From: Bacteroidaceae bacterium
GTDB taxonomy: Bacteria > Bacteroidota > Bacteroidia > Bacteroidales > Bacteroidaceae
Assembly: GCA_017622495.1 (NCBI GenBank)
Contig: JAGAQY010000065.1
Coordinates: 1 to 37,835 of the forward strand
Reading direction: 5' to 3'
Length of the DNA: 37,835 nucleotides
The translations under genes and the position numbers were made by a program. Positions 16,365-24,894 of this stretch are shown here, piece after piece. Below the pieces are notes generated by a model. The model worked only from the letters and a program-made list of their open reading frames with translations. It was not told the origin of the DNA and ran no database searches. Numbering within the stretch: the stretch's first letter is position 1; each line of letters opens with the position of its first letter.

Positions 16365-17603
16365 ATGGAATACAGCGAAAATATTAAGGTAGCCTGGCAG
16401 GGACTGACGGACCATAAGTTCCGTTCGTTCTTGACGATGCTCGGCATTATCTTCGGTGTGGCATCTGTGATTGCCATGCTCTCGATTGGTGAAGGAGCCA
16501 AGCGCGAGGCTATAGCCAAGTACCAAGATCTGGGTGTGAACAACATCATCGTTCGCGAGAAGGATATGAGCGATGAGGAACTCGAAGAGGTACGTACTAA
16601 ATTCTCGCCAGGTCTCTCGCTGAGAGATGCAGAGGTGATACGTGAGATTGTGCCCGGTGTGACACGTATTGCAGCGCAGGCCGAGATTAATGCTGAAGTG
16701 AAGTATACCAATCGTTCTGTAAAATCATCGGTGATAGGTGTGACTCCCGAGTTCTACGATATCCTCAACTATAAAATTAAGGAGGGCGAGTTTGTCAATG
16801 ATATACATTATGGGGCAAAGCAGAAGGTGTGCGTGTTGGGCGCTGGCATAGCGTATACTCTGTTTCAGAAAGAGGACCCGCTGGGCAAGATGATTAAGAT
16901 CGAAGACCAATGGCTTGAGGTGGTAGGTGTGCTGGAGTCGAAGGCGCTCTTCACCGAGACTGTGGGTGAACTGGCTGCTCGTGACCTCAACACCGACGTT
17001 TATGTTCCGCTATCCATGTTTCTCGACCGATTCTCTCGTGGCAATGTACTCGAGAGCGAGATACAGCAGCTTACCATTCAGGTGGAAAACTCTGACAGAC
17101 TGATGGAGACCTCGGCTTTGGTCAACGAGATAGTCCGTCGTCACCATTTTAATAATGAAGACTATGGCATTGTAATCCCTCTCGAACTTTTGAAGCAGGA
17201 AGAGAAGGAACGTCAGATATACAATTTCCTTTTAGGTGCTATTGCTGCTATCTCGCTTATCGTAGGTGGTATAGGCATTATGAATATCATGCTTGCCACG
17301 GTGATGGAGCGTACGCGTGAAATAGGTATACGTCGTGCCATAGGAGCACGCAAGAGCGACATCATGGAGCAGTTTGTGACCGAGGCTGTGGTCATAAGTA
17401 TTGCCGGAGGACTCATTGGTGTGGTGGTGGGAGTATCACTTTCGCTCCTTGTATCAGTGTTTACCGACGTCAGTACCTATATTCGTCTGTATAGTGTGAT
17501 AATAGCTTTTGCCTTCTCGGTAGTGGTGGGTGTTGTCTTCGGTTATCTGCCTGCCAAGAATGCTGCCAATCTGAAACCTGTAGATTCTATTCGCTATGAA
17601 TGA
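16365..17603 (+). CDS. MacB-type ABC transporter permease (MacB_PCD-FtsX)
   Basis: 412 residues, the classical single-repeat MacB permease without a fused ATPase. The N-terminal helix contains [20 protein letters not shown] (about 18-38). The periplasmic MacB_PCD domain spans about 45-275, and three C-terminal helices (about 285-310, 340-365, 375-400) contain [25 protein letters not shown] in the stretch 303-327, the FtsX coupling helix region. The C-terminus KPVDSIRYE is typical. In MacAB-TolC pumps this subunit transmits ATP-driven movement to the periplasm to expel substrates towards TolC. The stop overlaps the ATPase start by 8 nt. Confidence 0.95.
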   Translation: MEYSENIKVAWQGLTDHKFRSFLTMLGIIFGVASVIAMLSIGEGAKREAIAKYQDLGVNNIIVREKDMSDEELEEVRTKFSPGLSLRDAEVIREIVPGVTRIAAQAEINAEVKYTNRSVKSSVIGVTPEFYDILNYKIKEGEFVNDIHYGAKQKVCVLGAGIAYTLFQKEDPLGKMIKIEDQWLEVVGVLESKALFTETVGELAARDLNTDVYVPLSMFLDRFSRGNVLESEIQQLTIQVENSDRLMETSALVNEIVRRHHFNNEDYGIVIPLELLKQEEKERQIYNFLLGAIAAISLIVGGIGIMNIMLATVMERTREIGIRRAIGARKSDIMEQFVTEAVVISIAGGLIGVVVGVSLSLLVSVFTDVSTYIRLYSVIIAFAFSVVVGVVFGYLPAKNAANLKPVDSIRYE

Positions 17604-18306
17604 TAATTATTTGATAGAAATAACTCACATCACCAAGCGCTACGAGATGGGCGATAACGTGGTGATGGCATTGCAGGATGTTAGTCTCGCCATTCGCGAA
17701 GGCGAGTATCTGAGCATTATGGGACCTTCGGGCTCAGGAAAGAGTACCTTCATGAATATCCTCGGCTGTCTCGATACTCCATCGACAGGTGAATATAAGT
17801 TTCGCGGTGTGGATGTCAGCAATCTTGATGATGATGACCTTTCGGCTATGCGCAACAAGGAGATTGGGTTTGTATTTCAAAATTTCAACCTCCTCCCCAA
17901 GCTCGATGCAGTGCAGAATGTCGAGCTTCCGCTTGCCTATGCCGGTGTGCCGGCTGCTGAGCGCCATGAGCGGGCGGTGCGAGCTCTCGAACGTGTGAAG
18001 CTTGCTGAGCGTATGCATCATAAACCCAGCGAACTCTCGGGCGGACAGCGTCAGCGTGTGGCCATTGCCCGTGCTCTAGTGACCAATCCGGGTATACTGC
18101 TTGCCGATGAACCTACCGGTGCGCTCGACTCGAAGACCGGCGTAGAGATTATGCGACTCTTTGACGAATTGCATCAGGAGGGGAACACTATAATCCTCAT
18201 CACTCATGAACAGGAGATTGCCAACTACGCCATTCGCAACGTATATATCAAGGACGGAACCATACATTACGACCGTCTGAATCCCAATAGAACAATCGTA
18301 AAATAA
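17596..18306 (+). CDS. ABC transporter ATP-binding protein (MacB/LolD type)
   Basis: 236 residues with every catalytic motif intact: Walker [10 protein letters not shown] (43-51), Q-loop Q95 in [10 protein letters not shown], signature LSGGQRQR (147-154), Walker B ILLADEP with E172, and switch H204 in LITHEQ. The FQNFNLLP and [10 protein letters not shown] sequences place it in the MacB/LolD/FtsE group. It would power the permease encoded immediately upstream, with which it overlaps by 8 nt. The TolC-type gene starts one base after its stop. It may also serve the ATPase-less efflux cluster at 1-8435, but nothing in the window shows that. Confidence 0.97.
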   Translation: MNDNYLIEITHITKRYEMGDNVVMALQDVSLAIREGEYLSIMGPSGSGKSTFMNILGCLDTPSTGEYKFRGVDVSNLDDDDLSAMRNKEIGFVFQNFNLLPKLDAVQNVELPLAYAGVPAAERHERAVRALERVKLAERMHHKPSELSGGQRQRVAIARALVTNPGILLADEPTGALDSKTGVEIMRLFDELHQEGNTIILITHEQEIANYAIRNVYIKDGTIHYDRLNPNRTIVK

Positions 18307-18307
18307 T

Positions 18308-19792
18308 ATGAAGACAAAGCACATCATCGCATTCGGTATAGCCCTGATGGGACTGACAGCAAAGGCCGAAACCTATATGCTCACTTTGCAGGAGAGTATC
18401 GAACTGGCCAAGGAAAAGAGCTACACCATGCGTAACCTGCAAGAAGATCTCAAGATTGCTGAGTATAACCTGAAGTCAGCTACGAGCAGCCTCAAGACAC
18501 ATATCGACTTCAGCCTCACTATGCCTGAGTTTAATCAGACCGTACGTACTTGGGATGATACCACCGGTGTATCGTTCTACTCTGTCAAGCGTATGGATTA
18601 TGGTGGAATGATTACTGTAAACCAACCTCTTATAACCAATGGTAATATCTATTGGGAGACTAGCCTCAATAGCTATGATGACCTGTACAACAAAGACCGC
18701 TCAGCGACGTTCAACACTCGTCTGCGCCTGCGCCAACCTATCGATGCGTTATATGGATACAACGCTATACGCTCGTCACTCAAGTCGGCCCGTCTTGACT
18801 ACGAACGTACCAATAAGTCGCTCCGCCGCGAAGAACTCAACCTTGTTTATCGTGTGAGCAGCAGCTACTATAACCTGCTCTCCCTGCAGCGCAGTACCGA
18901 GATTGCCTTGCTCGACTATGAGCGTCAGACAGAGGCGAATGAGATAGCTCAGAATAAATATGCATCGGGACTTATTCGTGAGGTAGATGCTCTGCAGATG
19001 GAAGTAGACCTTGCCGAGGCACAAAATAGCTACGAGATGTCGCTCATCAATCAGGAGTCGGCCATCAACAGTTTCAAGGAACTTCTCGGTATTGAACTTA
19101 CTGATAGTGTGGTGTTGAATGACGAACTGAAATACGATGTAATCGTGGTCGATGCCGACAAGGCTGTGGAGTATGCCTTGAAGAATCGAACCGAACTGCG
19201 CGAACGCGACATCGCAATCGAACAGCAGAAGATGTCTATCCGTCAGCGTAAGGCTGAGGGGATGGTACGTGGATACTTCGATGCCTATGTGCAGAAGACG
19301 GGTACAAGCATGGACGACTTGAGTACGAGCTATGCCAATGCTATCAGAACTTCTGCCAACGACTTCCTCGATCGTCCAATCAACTATGGTGTGGGATTTA
19401 CTGTATCGGTGCCTCTCCTCGATTGGGGTGAGAATAGAGCACGTGTACGTGCTGCAGAGGCACGTCAGCGTCAAAACTATTTGGCAAAGGAGGAACTGGA
19501 ACGCTCCATCGAGACCGAAACACGAAACTCCGTAGCCGAACTCAACAACAATCTCAAGCGCTTGCAGCTGCTCGAGAAGAATGTGGTGATAGCCGAGAAG
19601 AGCTTTGCCATCACTCTTCAGCGCTTTACAGATGGTGACATCGATAGCCAGACTTTGGCGCTTGAACGCAACCGTCTCAATAGTGCCTACCGTAACCACC
19701 TGAGTGCCTATATTGCTTATCAGCTTAGTTTGGCCGATATTATGCGTAAGACACTTTATGATTTCGCGAAGGATGAGCCGGTAGCGATGTAA
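18308..19792 (+). CDS. TolC-family outer membrane efflux protein
   Basis: 494 residues with a Sec signal peptide ending near LTAKA-ET. There are two helix-rich repeats, opening with LTLQESIELAKEKSYTMRNL (about 26) and, in the second half, DADKAVEYALKNRTELRE (about 280). The family motif FTVSVPLLDWGENRARVRAA is near residue 365. Together with the three lipoprotein adaptors, permease and ATPase it completes a tripartite efflux operon of six genes. It is only distantly similar to the other TolC-type protein at 4401-5888. Confidence 0.95.
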   Translation: MKTKHIIAFGIALMGLTAKAETYMLTLQESIELAKEKSYTMRNLQEDLKIAEYNLKSATSSLKTHIDFSLTMPEFNQTVRTWDDTTGVSFYSVKRMDYGGMITVNQPLITNGNIYWETSLNSYDDLYNKDRSATFNTRLRLRQPIDALYGYNAIRSSLKSARLDYERTNKSLRREELNLVYRVSSSYYNLLSLQRSTEIALLDYERQTEANEIAQNKYASGLIREVDALQMEVDLAEAQNSYEMSLINQESAINSFKELLGIELTDSVVLNDELKYDVIVVDADKAVEYALKNRTELRERDIAIEQQKMSIRQRKAEGMVRGYFDAYVQKTGTSMDDLSTSYANAIRTSANDFLDRPINYGVGFTVSVPLLDWGENRARVRAAEARQRQNYLAKEELERSIETETRNSVAELNNNLKRLQLLEKNVVIAEKSFAITLQRFTDGDIDSQTLALERNRLNSAYRNHLSAYIAYQLSLADIMRKTLYDFAKDEPVAM

Positions 19793-19818
19793 TGGATTCG
19801 ATAGATATATAGATATAG

Positions 19819-19841
19819 GGGGTGGGTATTATATCCACCCC
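19819..19841 (+). terminator. Possible terminator of the second efflux operon
   Basis: GGGGTGG and CCACCCC form a 7-bp stem with a 9-nt loop. A short, impure T run follows. The right part overlaps the last codons of the minus-strand YrdC-family gene. Confidence 0.4.
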
Positions 19842-20434
19842 TTTCCTTGTCGTACAATTTCCAGTTCGCCATCCAGGCAGCTTACAATGGTGCTGAATTC
19901 GATGTCTCCTTCACCGCCATCGATGATGAGGTCAACACGCTCGCCGTATTTCTCGTCGATGAGTTCGGGCTGGGTCATGTATTCAATATCCTCGTTTGCG
20001 GCAGTCTTCAAACTTGTCGAGAGTAGAGGAGCGCCCAATGCTTCGCATATCTCTCGTGTGATGTTGTTGTCGGGGATGCGTATGCCTACCTCCTTACGGT
20101 TTTTGAATATCTTGGGCAGTCGGTTTCCTGCAGGCAGGATGAAGGTGAATGGGCCAGGCAGCAGATCACGCATGATACGGAAGGTCTCATTGTCGATACG
20201 AACATATTCGCTCACACTGCTGATGTCGTGTGCCACGACAGAGAGCAGATGATGCTTGGTATCGACTCCTTTGATTTCGCACACACGCTCTATGGCCCGT
20301 TCTTTCAAGGCATGGCAGCCGATGGCGTAAGTCGTGTCGGTGGGGTAGATGATGACGCCGCCGCTGTTCAGCACTTCGACGATGCGGTCGAGGTCGCGGC
20401 GCGAATTGTTCTTTTCGTAGAGTTTCAGTATCAT
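19829..20434 (-). CDS. YrdC/Sua5/YciO-family threonylcarbamoyl-AMP synthase-like protein
   Basis: 201 residues covering one YrdC domain with no Sua5 C-terminal extension. Hallmarks are GGVIIYPTDTTYAIGC (about 25-40), a basic KGVDTKHH segment, LLPGPFTFIL (about 92-101), VGIRIPDN and APLLSTSLKTA. Family members make L-threonylcarbamoyl-AMP for the t6A modification of ANN-decoding tRNAs, but this sequence looks closer to the YciO branch, whose role is less certain. Which branch applies would need a tree and a check for another TsaC/Sua5 gene in the genome. A near-consensus promoter (complement of 20454-20461, TAACTTTA) lies upstream. Confidence 0.85.
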   Translation of the reverse strand: MILKLYEKNNSRRDLDRIVEVLNSGGVIIYPTDTTYAIGCHALKERAIERVCEIKGVDTKHHLLSVVAHDISSVSEYVRIDNETFRIMRDLLPGPFTFILPAGNRLPKIFKNRKEVGIRIPDNNITREICEALGAPLLSTSLKTAANEDIEYMTQPELIDEKYGERVDLIIDGGEGDIEFSTIVSCLDGELEIVRQGKGWI

Positions 20435-20500
20435 GGTATGGACGATTTTGCCGTAAAGTTACATTTTTTTAATGTTAGATGAAACTTTTTTACCAAAATA

Positions 20501-20533
20501 TTTGGAAATGTCGGATTTTAAATGAAATCTTTG
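20501..20533 (+). promoter_or_regulatory. Promoter for the SPFH gene
   Basis: TTTG at 20501-20504, then 21 bases, then AATCTTTG at 20526-20533, one mismatch from TAnnTTTG. Start expected near 20540, about 40 bases before the ATG. Confidence 0.5.
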
Positions 20534-20580
20534 TGATATCAAAATGATATTACTTGTTAAACCTCTAAATAACTAAGAAA

Positions 20581-21537
20581 ATGGAAACAAACGAAAGAGA
20601 TTACAAAGGTTCTGTAGTGAATGGCTTCTTGGGATTGCTGATTAATCTGCTAATATTGGCAGCAGCACCCTTGTGTATTGTTGGTGCGGTAAATAGCTAT
20701 ATCCCCGAGGTGCTGGGTATTGTGTGTGGTATCGTGCTTTTCATTGTTTGGTTTATCCACCTCATCGGCTTCATGACACTCGAGCCCAACGAGGCGCGCG
20801 TGATGGTGTTCTTCGGTAAGTACAAGGGTACCTTCCGCCGTGCAGGTTTCTATTGGGTGAATCCCTTCCTGGACAAGAAGAAGGTGTCGCTCCGCGCACG
20901 TAACCTGAATGCCGACCCCATCAAGGTGAACGACCTGACGGGTAACCCCATCATGATTGGTCTCGTATTGGTGTGGAAATTGAAGGATACCTACAAGGCG
21001 CTGTTCGAGATTGACTCGCAGACGATGGCCATGGCAGGTGCCGCCACAACAGCCGGTGCGGTGGCAGGACGTATGAAGGCGTTCGAGAACTTCGTGAAGG
21101 TGCAGAGCGATGCTGCTCTCCGTCAGGTAGCTGGCCGCTACGCTTACGATGACACCGACACGTCGACTGGCGAACAGCTCACCCTGCGCTCCAATGCCGA
21201 TGAGATCAACCTGCAACTGGTGCAGCAGCTCAACGAGCGCCTCTCGATGGCAGGCATCGAGGTGGTGGAAGCACGTATTAACTACCTCGCCTATGCACCC
21301 GAGATTGCAGCTATCATGCTCAAACGCCAGCAGGCAAGCGCCATCATCACTGCCCGCGAGAAGATTGTAGAGGGTGCCGTGTCGATGGTGAAGCTCGCGC
21401 TCGACAAACTCTCTTCAGAGGCTATCGTAGACCTCGACGAGGAGAAGAAGGCGGCCATGGTGAGCAATCTGCTGGTAGTGCTCTGCGCCGACGAGCCTGC
21501 ACAGCCAGTGATTAATTCAGGTACGTTGAATCATTGA
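20581..21537 (+). CDS. SPFH domain (band 7) membrane protein
   Basis: 318 residues. Two adjacent membrane segments at about 12-40 and 44-66 are followed by an SPFH/prohibitin-like domain that opens with LEPNEARVMVFFGKYKGTFR (about 68-87). The second half is a helical region rich in Ala, Glu and Lys (about 240-300, ARINYLAYAPEIAAIMLKRQ). These proteins form oligomeric scaffolds in membrane microdomains. It is followed by a ribbon-helix-helix gene and a PH-like membrane protein on the same strand. The SPFH plus Arc-type pairing recurs in Bacteroidales as far as I know, but its purpose is undescribed. Confidence 0.93.
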   Translation: METNERDYKGSVVNGFLGLLINLLILAAAPLCIVGAVNSYIPEVLGIVCGIVLFIVWFIHLIGFMTLEPNEARVMVFFGKYKGTFRRAGFYWVNPFLDKKKVSLRARNLNADPIKVNDLTGNPIMIGLVLVWKLKDTYKALFEIDSQTMAMAGAATTAGAVAGRMKAFENFVKVQSDAALRQVAGRYAYDDTDTSTGEQLTLRSNADEINLQLVQQLNERLSMAGIEVVEARINYLAYAPEIAAIMLKRQQASAIITAREKIVEGAVSMVKLALDKLSSEAIVDLDEEKKAAMVSNLLVVLCADEPAQPVINSGTLNH

Positions 21538-21545
21538 TATAAGAT

Positions 21546-21586
21546 GGAGGTAAGTGGAGTAAAAAGGAGTTAAATGGAGATAAAGG
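21546..21586. repeat. 10-bp word array, with an inverted relative at 21731-21748
   Basis: GGAG recurs at 21546, 21556, 21566 and 21576, an exact 10-bp period (ggagttaaat and variants). Near the next gene, tttaactcc is repeated twice with a 9-bp period (21731-21748), in inverted orientation relative to the first. Together they bracket the 221-base gap between the SPFH and ribbon-helix-helix genes, which otherwise shows nothing. Confidence 0.8.
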
Positions 21587-21758
21587 CCAATAGCTCTATA
21601 CGCGTGATAGTACATTTTACTTCGTTGATACCGCGATAGTTCGGCATAGCTTACAAGCAATCTTTACTCTCGCATAATTGCAGCATTGGCATTTAACTCC
21701 TTCACGTAGCGAAGCGGAGTGATATCTCCCTTTAACTCCTTTAACTCCATGAAATGTT

Positions 21759-21941
21759 ATGACCGAAAAAGACAATAAAACCAAGAGTTTCGTTCTGCGC
21801 GTAGACGCTGAGACGATGGCTGCCATTGAAAAGTGGGCAGCCGATGAGTTCCGCTCTACCAATGGGCAACTGCAATGGATTATTGCCGAAGCATTGAAGA
21901 AGAGCGGGCGGATGAAAAAGAAGAAAGGAGAAGCCTTATGA
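21759..21941 (+). CDS. Arc-type ribbon-helix-helix DNA-binding protein
   Basis: 60 residues. The strand KSFVLRVD (about 9-16), helix A (17-29, AETMAAIEKWAADEF) and helix B (34-50, NGQLQWIIAEALKKSGR) reproduce the Arc/MetJ ribbon-helix-helix fold, which binds DNA as a dimer through the strand. The tail is strongly basic (RMKKKKGEAL). No toxin gene is nearby, so it does not look like an antitoxin. It is sandwiched between an SPFH membrane scaffold and a PH-like membrane protein, and its stop overlaps the next start by 4 nt (ATGA). Confidence 0.88.
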   Translation: MTEKDNKTKSFVLRVDAETMAAIEKWAADEFRSTNGQLQWIIAEALKKSGRMKKKKGEAL

Positions 21942-22420
21942 TTTACCGATTTCGGAGACAGAAGGGACTGATTGTCTCGTCTATATTTGGTGTTCTTATG
22001 TTGTGGGGAACATTCCTCTATATCGCTTTGTGGGGAAATGCGCCGATAGGTGGACTCATTGCTATAGGCTTGCTGTTCTCATTAATTATTGTCATCGGGT
22101 TGCGTACACCGTGCTATTTTTATATAGAGGAAGACCTCATTATTGTAAAGTTGTACCTTGGCCGCAAAGTTCTTACGGATATAGCATCGGTGCGTAGTAT
22201 ATCGATGGATGAATTGGCCGGTAGCTTTCGCTTGATGGGCAATAATGGACTCCTCGGATATACGGGCTGGTATCGCAAGAAGGGGCTAGGTATATACTAT
22301 CTGATGGTAGTAAATTGGAAAGAACTGGCTTTGGTGACTCTAGCCAATGGCAAGCAGTATGTGATAAACTATCCGCAAGAACTCCTTGAAAACAAGCAAG
22401 AGAATAGAAATTTTGCATAG
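21938..22420 (+). CDS. Membrane protein with PH-like domain
   Basis: 160 residues from the ATG in the ATGA overlap with the ribbon-helix-helix gene; a longer upstream reading in this frame only shadows that gene. Two hydrophobic segments (about 12-32 and 38-55) are followed by a soluble beta-rich domain. It starts PCYFYIEEDLIIVKLYLGRK and contains SISMDELAGSFRLMGNNGLLG and LVTLANGKQYVINYP, the pattern of bacterial PH (bPH_2 or DUF304-like) domains. The function of such domains is mostly unknown; membrane association is clear. Confidence 0.85.
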   Translation: MIYRFRRQKGLIVSSIFGVLMLWGTFLYIALWGNAPIGGLIAIGLLFSLIIVIGLRTPCYFYIEEDLIIVKLYLGRKVLTDIASVRSISMDELAGSFRLMGNNGLLGYTGWYRKKGLGIYYLMVVNWKELALVTLANGKQYVINYPQELLENKQENRNFA

Positions 22421-22428
22421 CTTTGTCT

Positions 22429-22516
22429 GATTTTCTACCTGCAAGCAGAAATCTTTCTGCCTGCAAATAGAATATATTATGCTTGCAGCCGGAAAATATT
22501 CTACCTGCAGGGAGAA
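22429..22516. repeat. Array C: four tandem 22-bp units with CCTGCAGG-centred dyads
   Basis: Four units of exactly 22 bp (22429-22450, 22451-22472, 22473-22494, 22495-22516). The shared core is TTCT-n-CCTGCAGG-n-AGAA, closest to perfect in unit 4 and weakest in unit 3. No spacers. It begins nine bases after the stop of the PH-like gene and ends 63 bases before the acyltransferase ATG. Same period and copy number as the arrays at 2290 and 2420, with a different core. Confidence 0.9.
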
Positions 22517-22579
22517 ATAAGAATGGAAAAAGAGATTTTGAAGTGAGATTGGCAACTAATGCTTTAGGTGATATTCGCT

Positions 22580-23701
22580 ATGGGAACAACGGACAATAGA
22601 CAACGCTATTACTTTATCGACAATCTGCGCTGGGTAACCGTGGTGCTGGTGCTCATCTACCACGTGTTCTATAACTTCAATGCGCTGGGAGTCTTTGGCG
22701 GCATCGGTGGTTTTGCCGAGCAGCAGTGGCAGGATGTTGTGGGTACGGTGCTCTATCCGTGGTTCATGACCTTGATGTTCCTGCTTGCAGGCATGTCGAG
22801 CCGCTATGCCTTGCAGCATCGTACGGCACGGGAGTTTCGCCGAGAACGTACACGCAAGTTGCTCGTGCCCTCCACGCTTGGCCTGCTCGTCTTTGGTTGG
22901 GTGTTGGGCTTCGTCAATATGAAAGCAGGCGGTGGAGTGCTGCCCGAGGAGGTGCCTGGCGTGGTGAAGTTCCTGATTGGCGTGATAAGCGGTACGGGTC
23001 CCTTGTGGTTTATCCAAGACCTCTATGTGTTCTCGCTATTGCTGCTTGTGGTACGCAAGGTGTTGGATGTCGATAGGGTAGAGGCGTGGCTGGCGCGGCT
23101 TTCCGAGGAGGGGTTGTCACTGCTGCTCATGTGCTTCTATCTGCTGCTATGGGCATTGGCACAGACGCAGGTTGACAATGCCGGTGCGTTCAGCGGACTG
23201 CTCAATCTCTATCGCCCTGTCTACTACTTTGTGGTGTTCCTCGTGGGGTACTATGTGTTTGCTTTGGAGAGGATACACGCATACCTTGCCCGTTATAGCA
23301 CAGCGCTCTGTATAGCTGCTATGGCTACGGGCATCGTCTTCTGTGTGAAGTTTTACGGTGCGGACTATACCGCTCCTGCCGTGTTGCAGAGCGTGTGGTG
23401 TAGTCTCTACTGTTGGGCAGCGGTGCTGGCCCTCATCGGACTCTTCAAACACCGCTACGACTGCACCACACCCTTCTCGCAGTACATGACGCGCAGTAGC
23501 TACGGACTCTATATCGTGCATATGACCGTGTGTACCTCCGCTTGTCTGTGGCTCAAGTCCACCGCACTGCCTGTGTGGAGCATCTACTGCCTTGCCCTCA
23601 TTGCCACCTTTGCCGGATCGGTGCTGTTGTGGGAGGTGCTGCGCAGGATACCACTTATACGGTGGTGCGTGTTGGGGATAGGGAGCCCCACCCACGAATA
23701 G
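22580..23701 (+). CDS. Acyltransferase family membrane protein (acyltransferase 3)
   Basis: 373 residues from ATG 22580; a GTG four codons upstream is also possible. About ten membrane helices are visible. The opening YYFIDNLRWVTVVLVLIYHV carries the family's conserved histidine (H28) near the end of helix 1, and the motif FRRERTRKLLVPSTLGLLVF follows helix 2. Family members O-acylate or succinylate surface sugars, peptidoglycan or small molecules from the cytoplasmic side; the substrate here is not readable. Residues 3-9 (TTDNRQR) are encoded by three 7-bp words (22586-22606) that match an array inside the helicase gene at 35313-35384. The extreme N-terminus is therefore probably repeat-derived. 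Confidence 0.92.
   Translation: MGTTDNRQRYYFIDNLRWVTVVLVLIYHVFYNFNALGVFGGIGGFAEQQWQDVVGTVLYPWFMTLMFLLAGMSSRYALQHRTAREFRRERTRKLLVPSTLGLLVFGWVLGFVNMKAGGGVLPEEVPGVVKFLIGVISGTGPLWFIQDLYVFSLLLLVVRKVLDVDRVEAWLARLSEEGLSLLLMCFYLLLWALAQTQVDNAGAFSGLLNLYRPVYYFVVFLVGYYVFALERIHAYLARYSTALCIAAMATGIVFCVKFYGADYTAPAVLQSVWCSLYCWAAVLALIGLFKHRYDCTTPFSQYMTRSSYGLYIVHMTVCTSACLWLKSTALPVWSIYCLALIATFAGSVLLWEVLRRIPLIRWCVLGIGSPTHE
22586..22606. repeat. Three 7-bp words at the start of the acyltransferase gene
   Basis: Words acaacgg, acaatag and acaacgc lie inside the coding sequence immediately after the start codon. The same word family (acaacgg, acaatgg) occurs at 35315-35342. Confidence 0.75.
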
Positions 23702-23721
23702 AATAAATGCTATATTTCTCG

Positions 23722-23760
23722 GAGTCCTCAGAGTTCTCCGAGAACTCTGATAACTCTGAG
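23722..23760. repeat. 9-bp palindromic word array before the CPBP gene
   Basis: Four 9-bp words of the type gagnnctcn (gagtcctca, gagttctcc and relatives). They create nested palindromes; the best is 23728-23750, with 11-bp perfect arms around one central C (TCAGAGTTCTC and its complement). It lies 28 bases before the ATG at 23788. Confidence 0.8.
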
Positions 23761-23787
23761 CTATATAAAACTAAAAACAATAAACCT

Positions 23788-24690
23788 ATGACACAATCAA
23801 CCAACAAACAGGAGTTTCGCCGCATCTGGCTCTTTCTCCTTATCACTTTCACGATGACTTTTGCCTGGACTATCGGGCTTATCTGGCCCCGTGTGCTTGG
23901 GCGCGATGCTGCTACACTTTCGCAAGAGGAGACACTCATCAATACCGCACTCACTGCCGTGCTGATGTTCTTCCCCGCCATCGGCGTACTCATCACCCGA
24001 CTGATTACTCGCGAGGGATTCAAGAACTCCATGCTGCGCCTCAACTTGAAGGGCAATGTGCGCTACTACCTCATCGGCTGGTTTGGCCCCTTCGTGCTGA
24101 CCGTCATCGGGGCGGTGCTCTACTACCTTATCTTCCCTTCGGAGTTTACGCTGACCACATACCATTCACAAATGGCTATGCAGCCGCTGCCTCCTGCCAT
24201 ATTTTGGACAATGCAAGCCGTGCTGATGCTCGTGGCTCCGCTGCTCAACCTCGTCACTTGCTTTGGCGAAGAGTGGGGTTGGCGTGGATACCTGTTGCCC
24301 AAGGTAGCCAGTCGCATGAAGTTTCTGCCTACGGTACTTGTTACGGGACTTATCTGGGGCGTATGGCATGCACCCATCATTGCAGCGGGGCACAACTATG
24401 GTATGGACTATCCCGGCTATCCGTGGTGGGGCATCATCGCCATGTGTATCTTCTGTATTGTGGGAGGCACACTCTTCTCATACATTACACTCAAGACCCA
24501 GAGTTGCTGGCCAGCCGTGCTTGCCCACGGCATGATGAATGGCACCGCCTCTATCGGCGTCATCTTCCTTGCCGACCCTATGGCCTACGACCGCTTCGTA
24601 GGACCTGTACCCACAGGCATCATCGGTGCTGCAGCTTATGTCGTGGTGGCGGTATGGATAGTGTGGAAAATGCGAAGTGAGGGCAAATAA
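23788..24690 (+). CDS. CPBP (CAAX-like) intramembrane metalloprotease
   Basis: 300 residues from ATG 23788. The reading frame continues upstream into a 9-bp word array and gives a low-complexity Ser/Glu extension, so the later ATG is preferred. About eight membrane helices. The catalytic motifs of the ABI/CPBP family are complete: EEWGWR (E161, E162, R166), WHAPI (H194), and AHGMMN (H247, N251). Family members are membrane-embedded glutamate proteases acting on prenylated or other membrane peptides; bacterial substrates are rarely known, and some confer bacteriocin self-immunity. Followed by a strong terminator. Confidence 0.93.
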   Translation: MTQSTNKQEFRRIWLFLLITFTMTFAWTIGLIWPRVLGRDAATLSQEETLINTALTAVLMFFPAIGVLITRLITREGFKNSMLRLNLKGNVRYYLIGWFGPFVLTVIGAVLYYLIFPSEFTLTTYHSQMAMQPLPPAIFWTMQAVLMLVAPLLNLVTCFGEEWGWRGYLLPKVASRMKFLPTVLVTGLIWGVWHAPIIAAGHNYGMDYPGYPWWGIIAMCIFCIVGGTLFSYITLKTQSCWPAVLAHGMMNGTASIGVIFLADPMAYDRFVGPVPTGIIGAAAYVVVAVWIVWKMRSEGK

Positions 24691-24769
24691 GATGATATTC
24701 AATGCCATTGCATCTGTTGCTTCAGTAGGTGTGTACTACACATTCTAATTAGATAATCTACAATATAGG

Positions 24770-24806
24770 TAGCGGTGTGCAGAGTTCTGTACACCGCTAT
24801 CTTTTT
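24770..24806 (+). terminator. Rho-independent terminator after the CPBP gene
   Basis: A near-perfect hairpin (TAGCGGTGTGCAGA paired with TCTGTACACCGCTA, one G-U pair) followed by TCTTTTT. It ends the 23788-24690 transcript and insulates the CotH-family gene. Confidence 0.85.
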
Positions 24807-24857
24807 CTCGGATGTCATCTTTTTGCTCTTTTCTGTCTGTTTCTGCTGATAAATTTG

Positions 24858-24865
24858 TAACTTTG
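24858..24865 (+). promoter_or_regulatory. -7 promoter element for the CotH-family gene
   Basis: TAACTTTG fits TAnnTTTG exactly; the -33 region (TTCTG at 24831-24835) is weak. A start near 24871 would leave a leader of about 24 bases before the ATG at 24895. Confidence 0.5.
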
Positions 24866-24894
24866 TCAGTTATTATATTTATCATAGCAAGTAA

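Noticed and set aside
18776..19699. Minus-strand ORF of 307 residues
   Set aside because: Antisense shadow of the TolC-type gene, which has a signal peptide and family motifs in the other frame.
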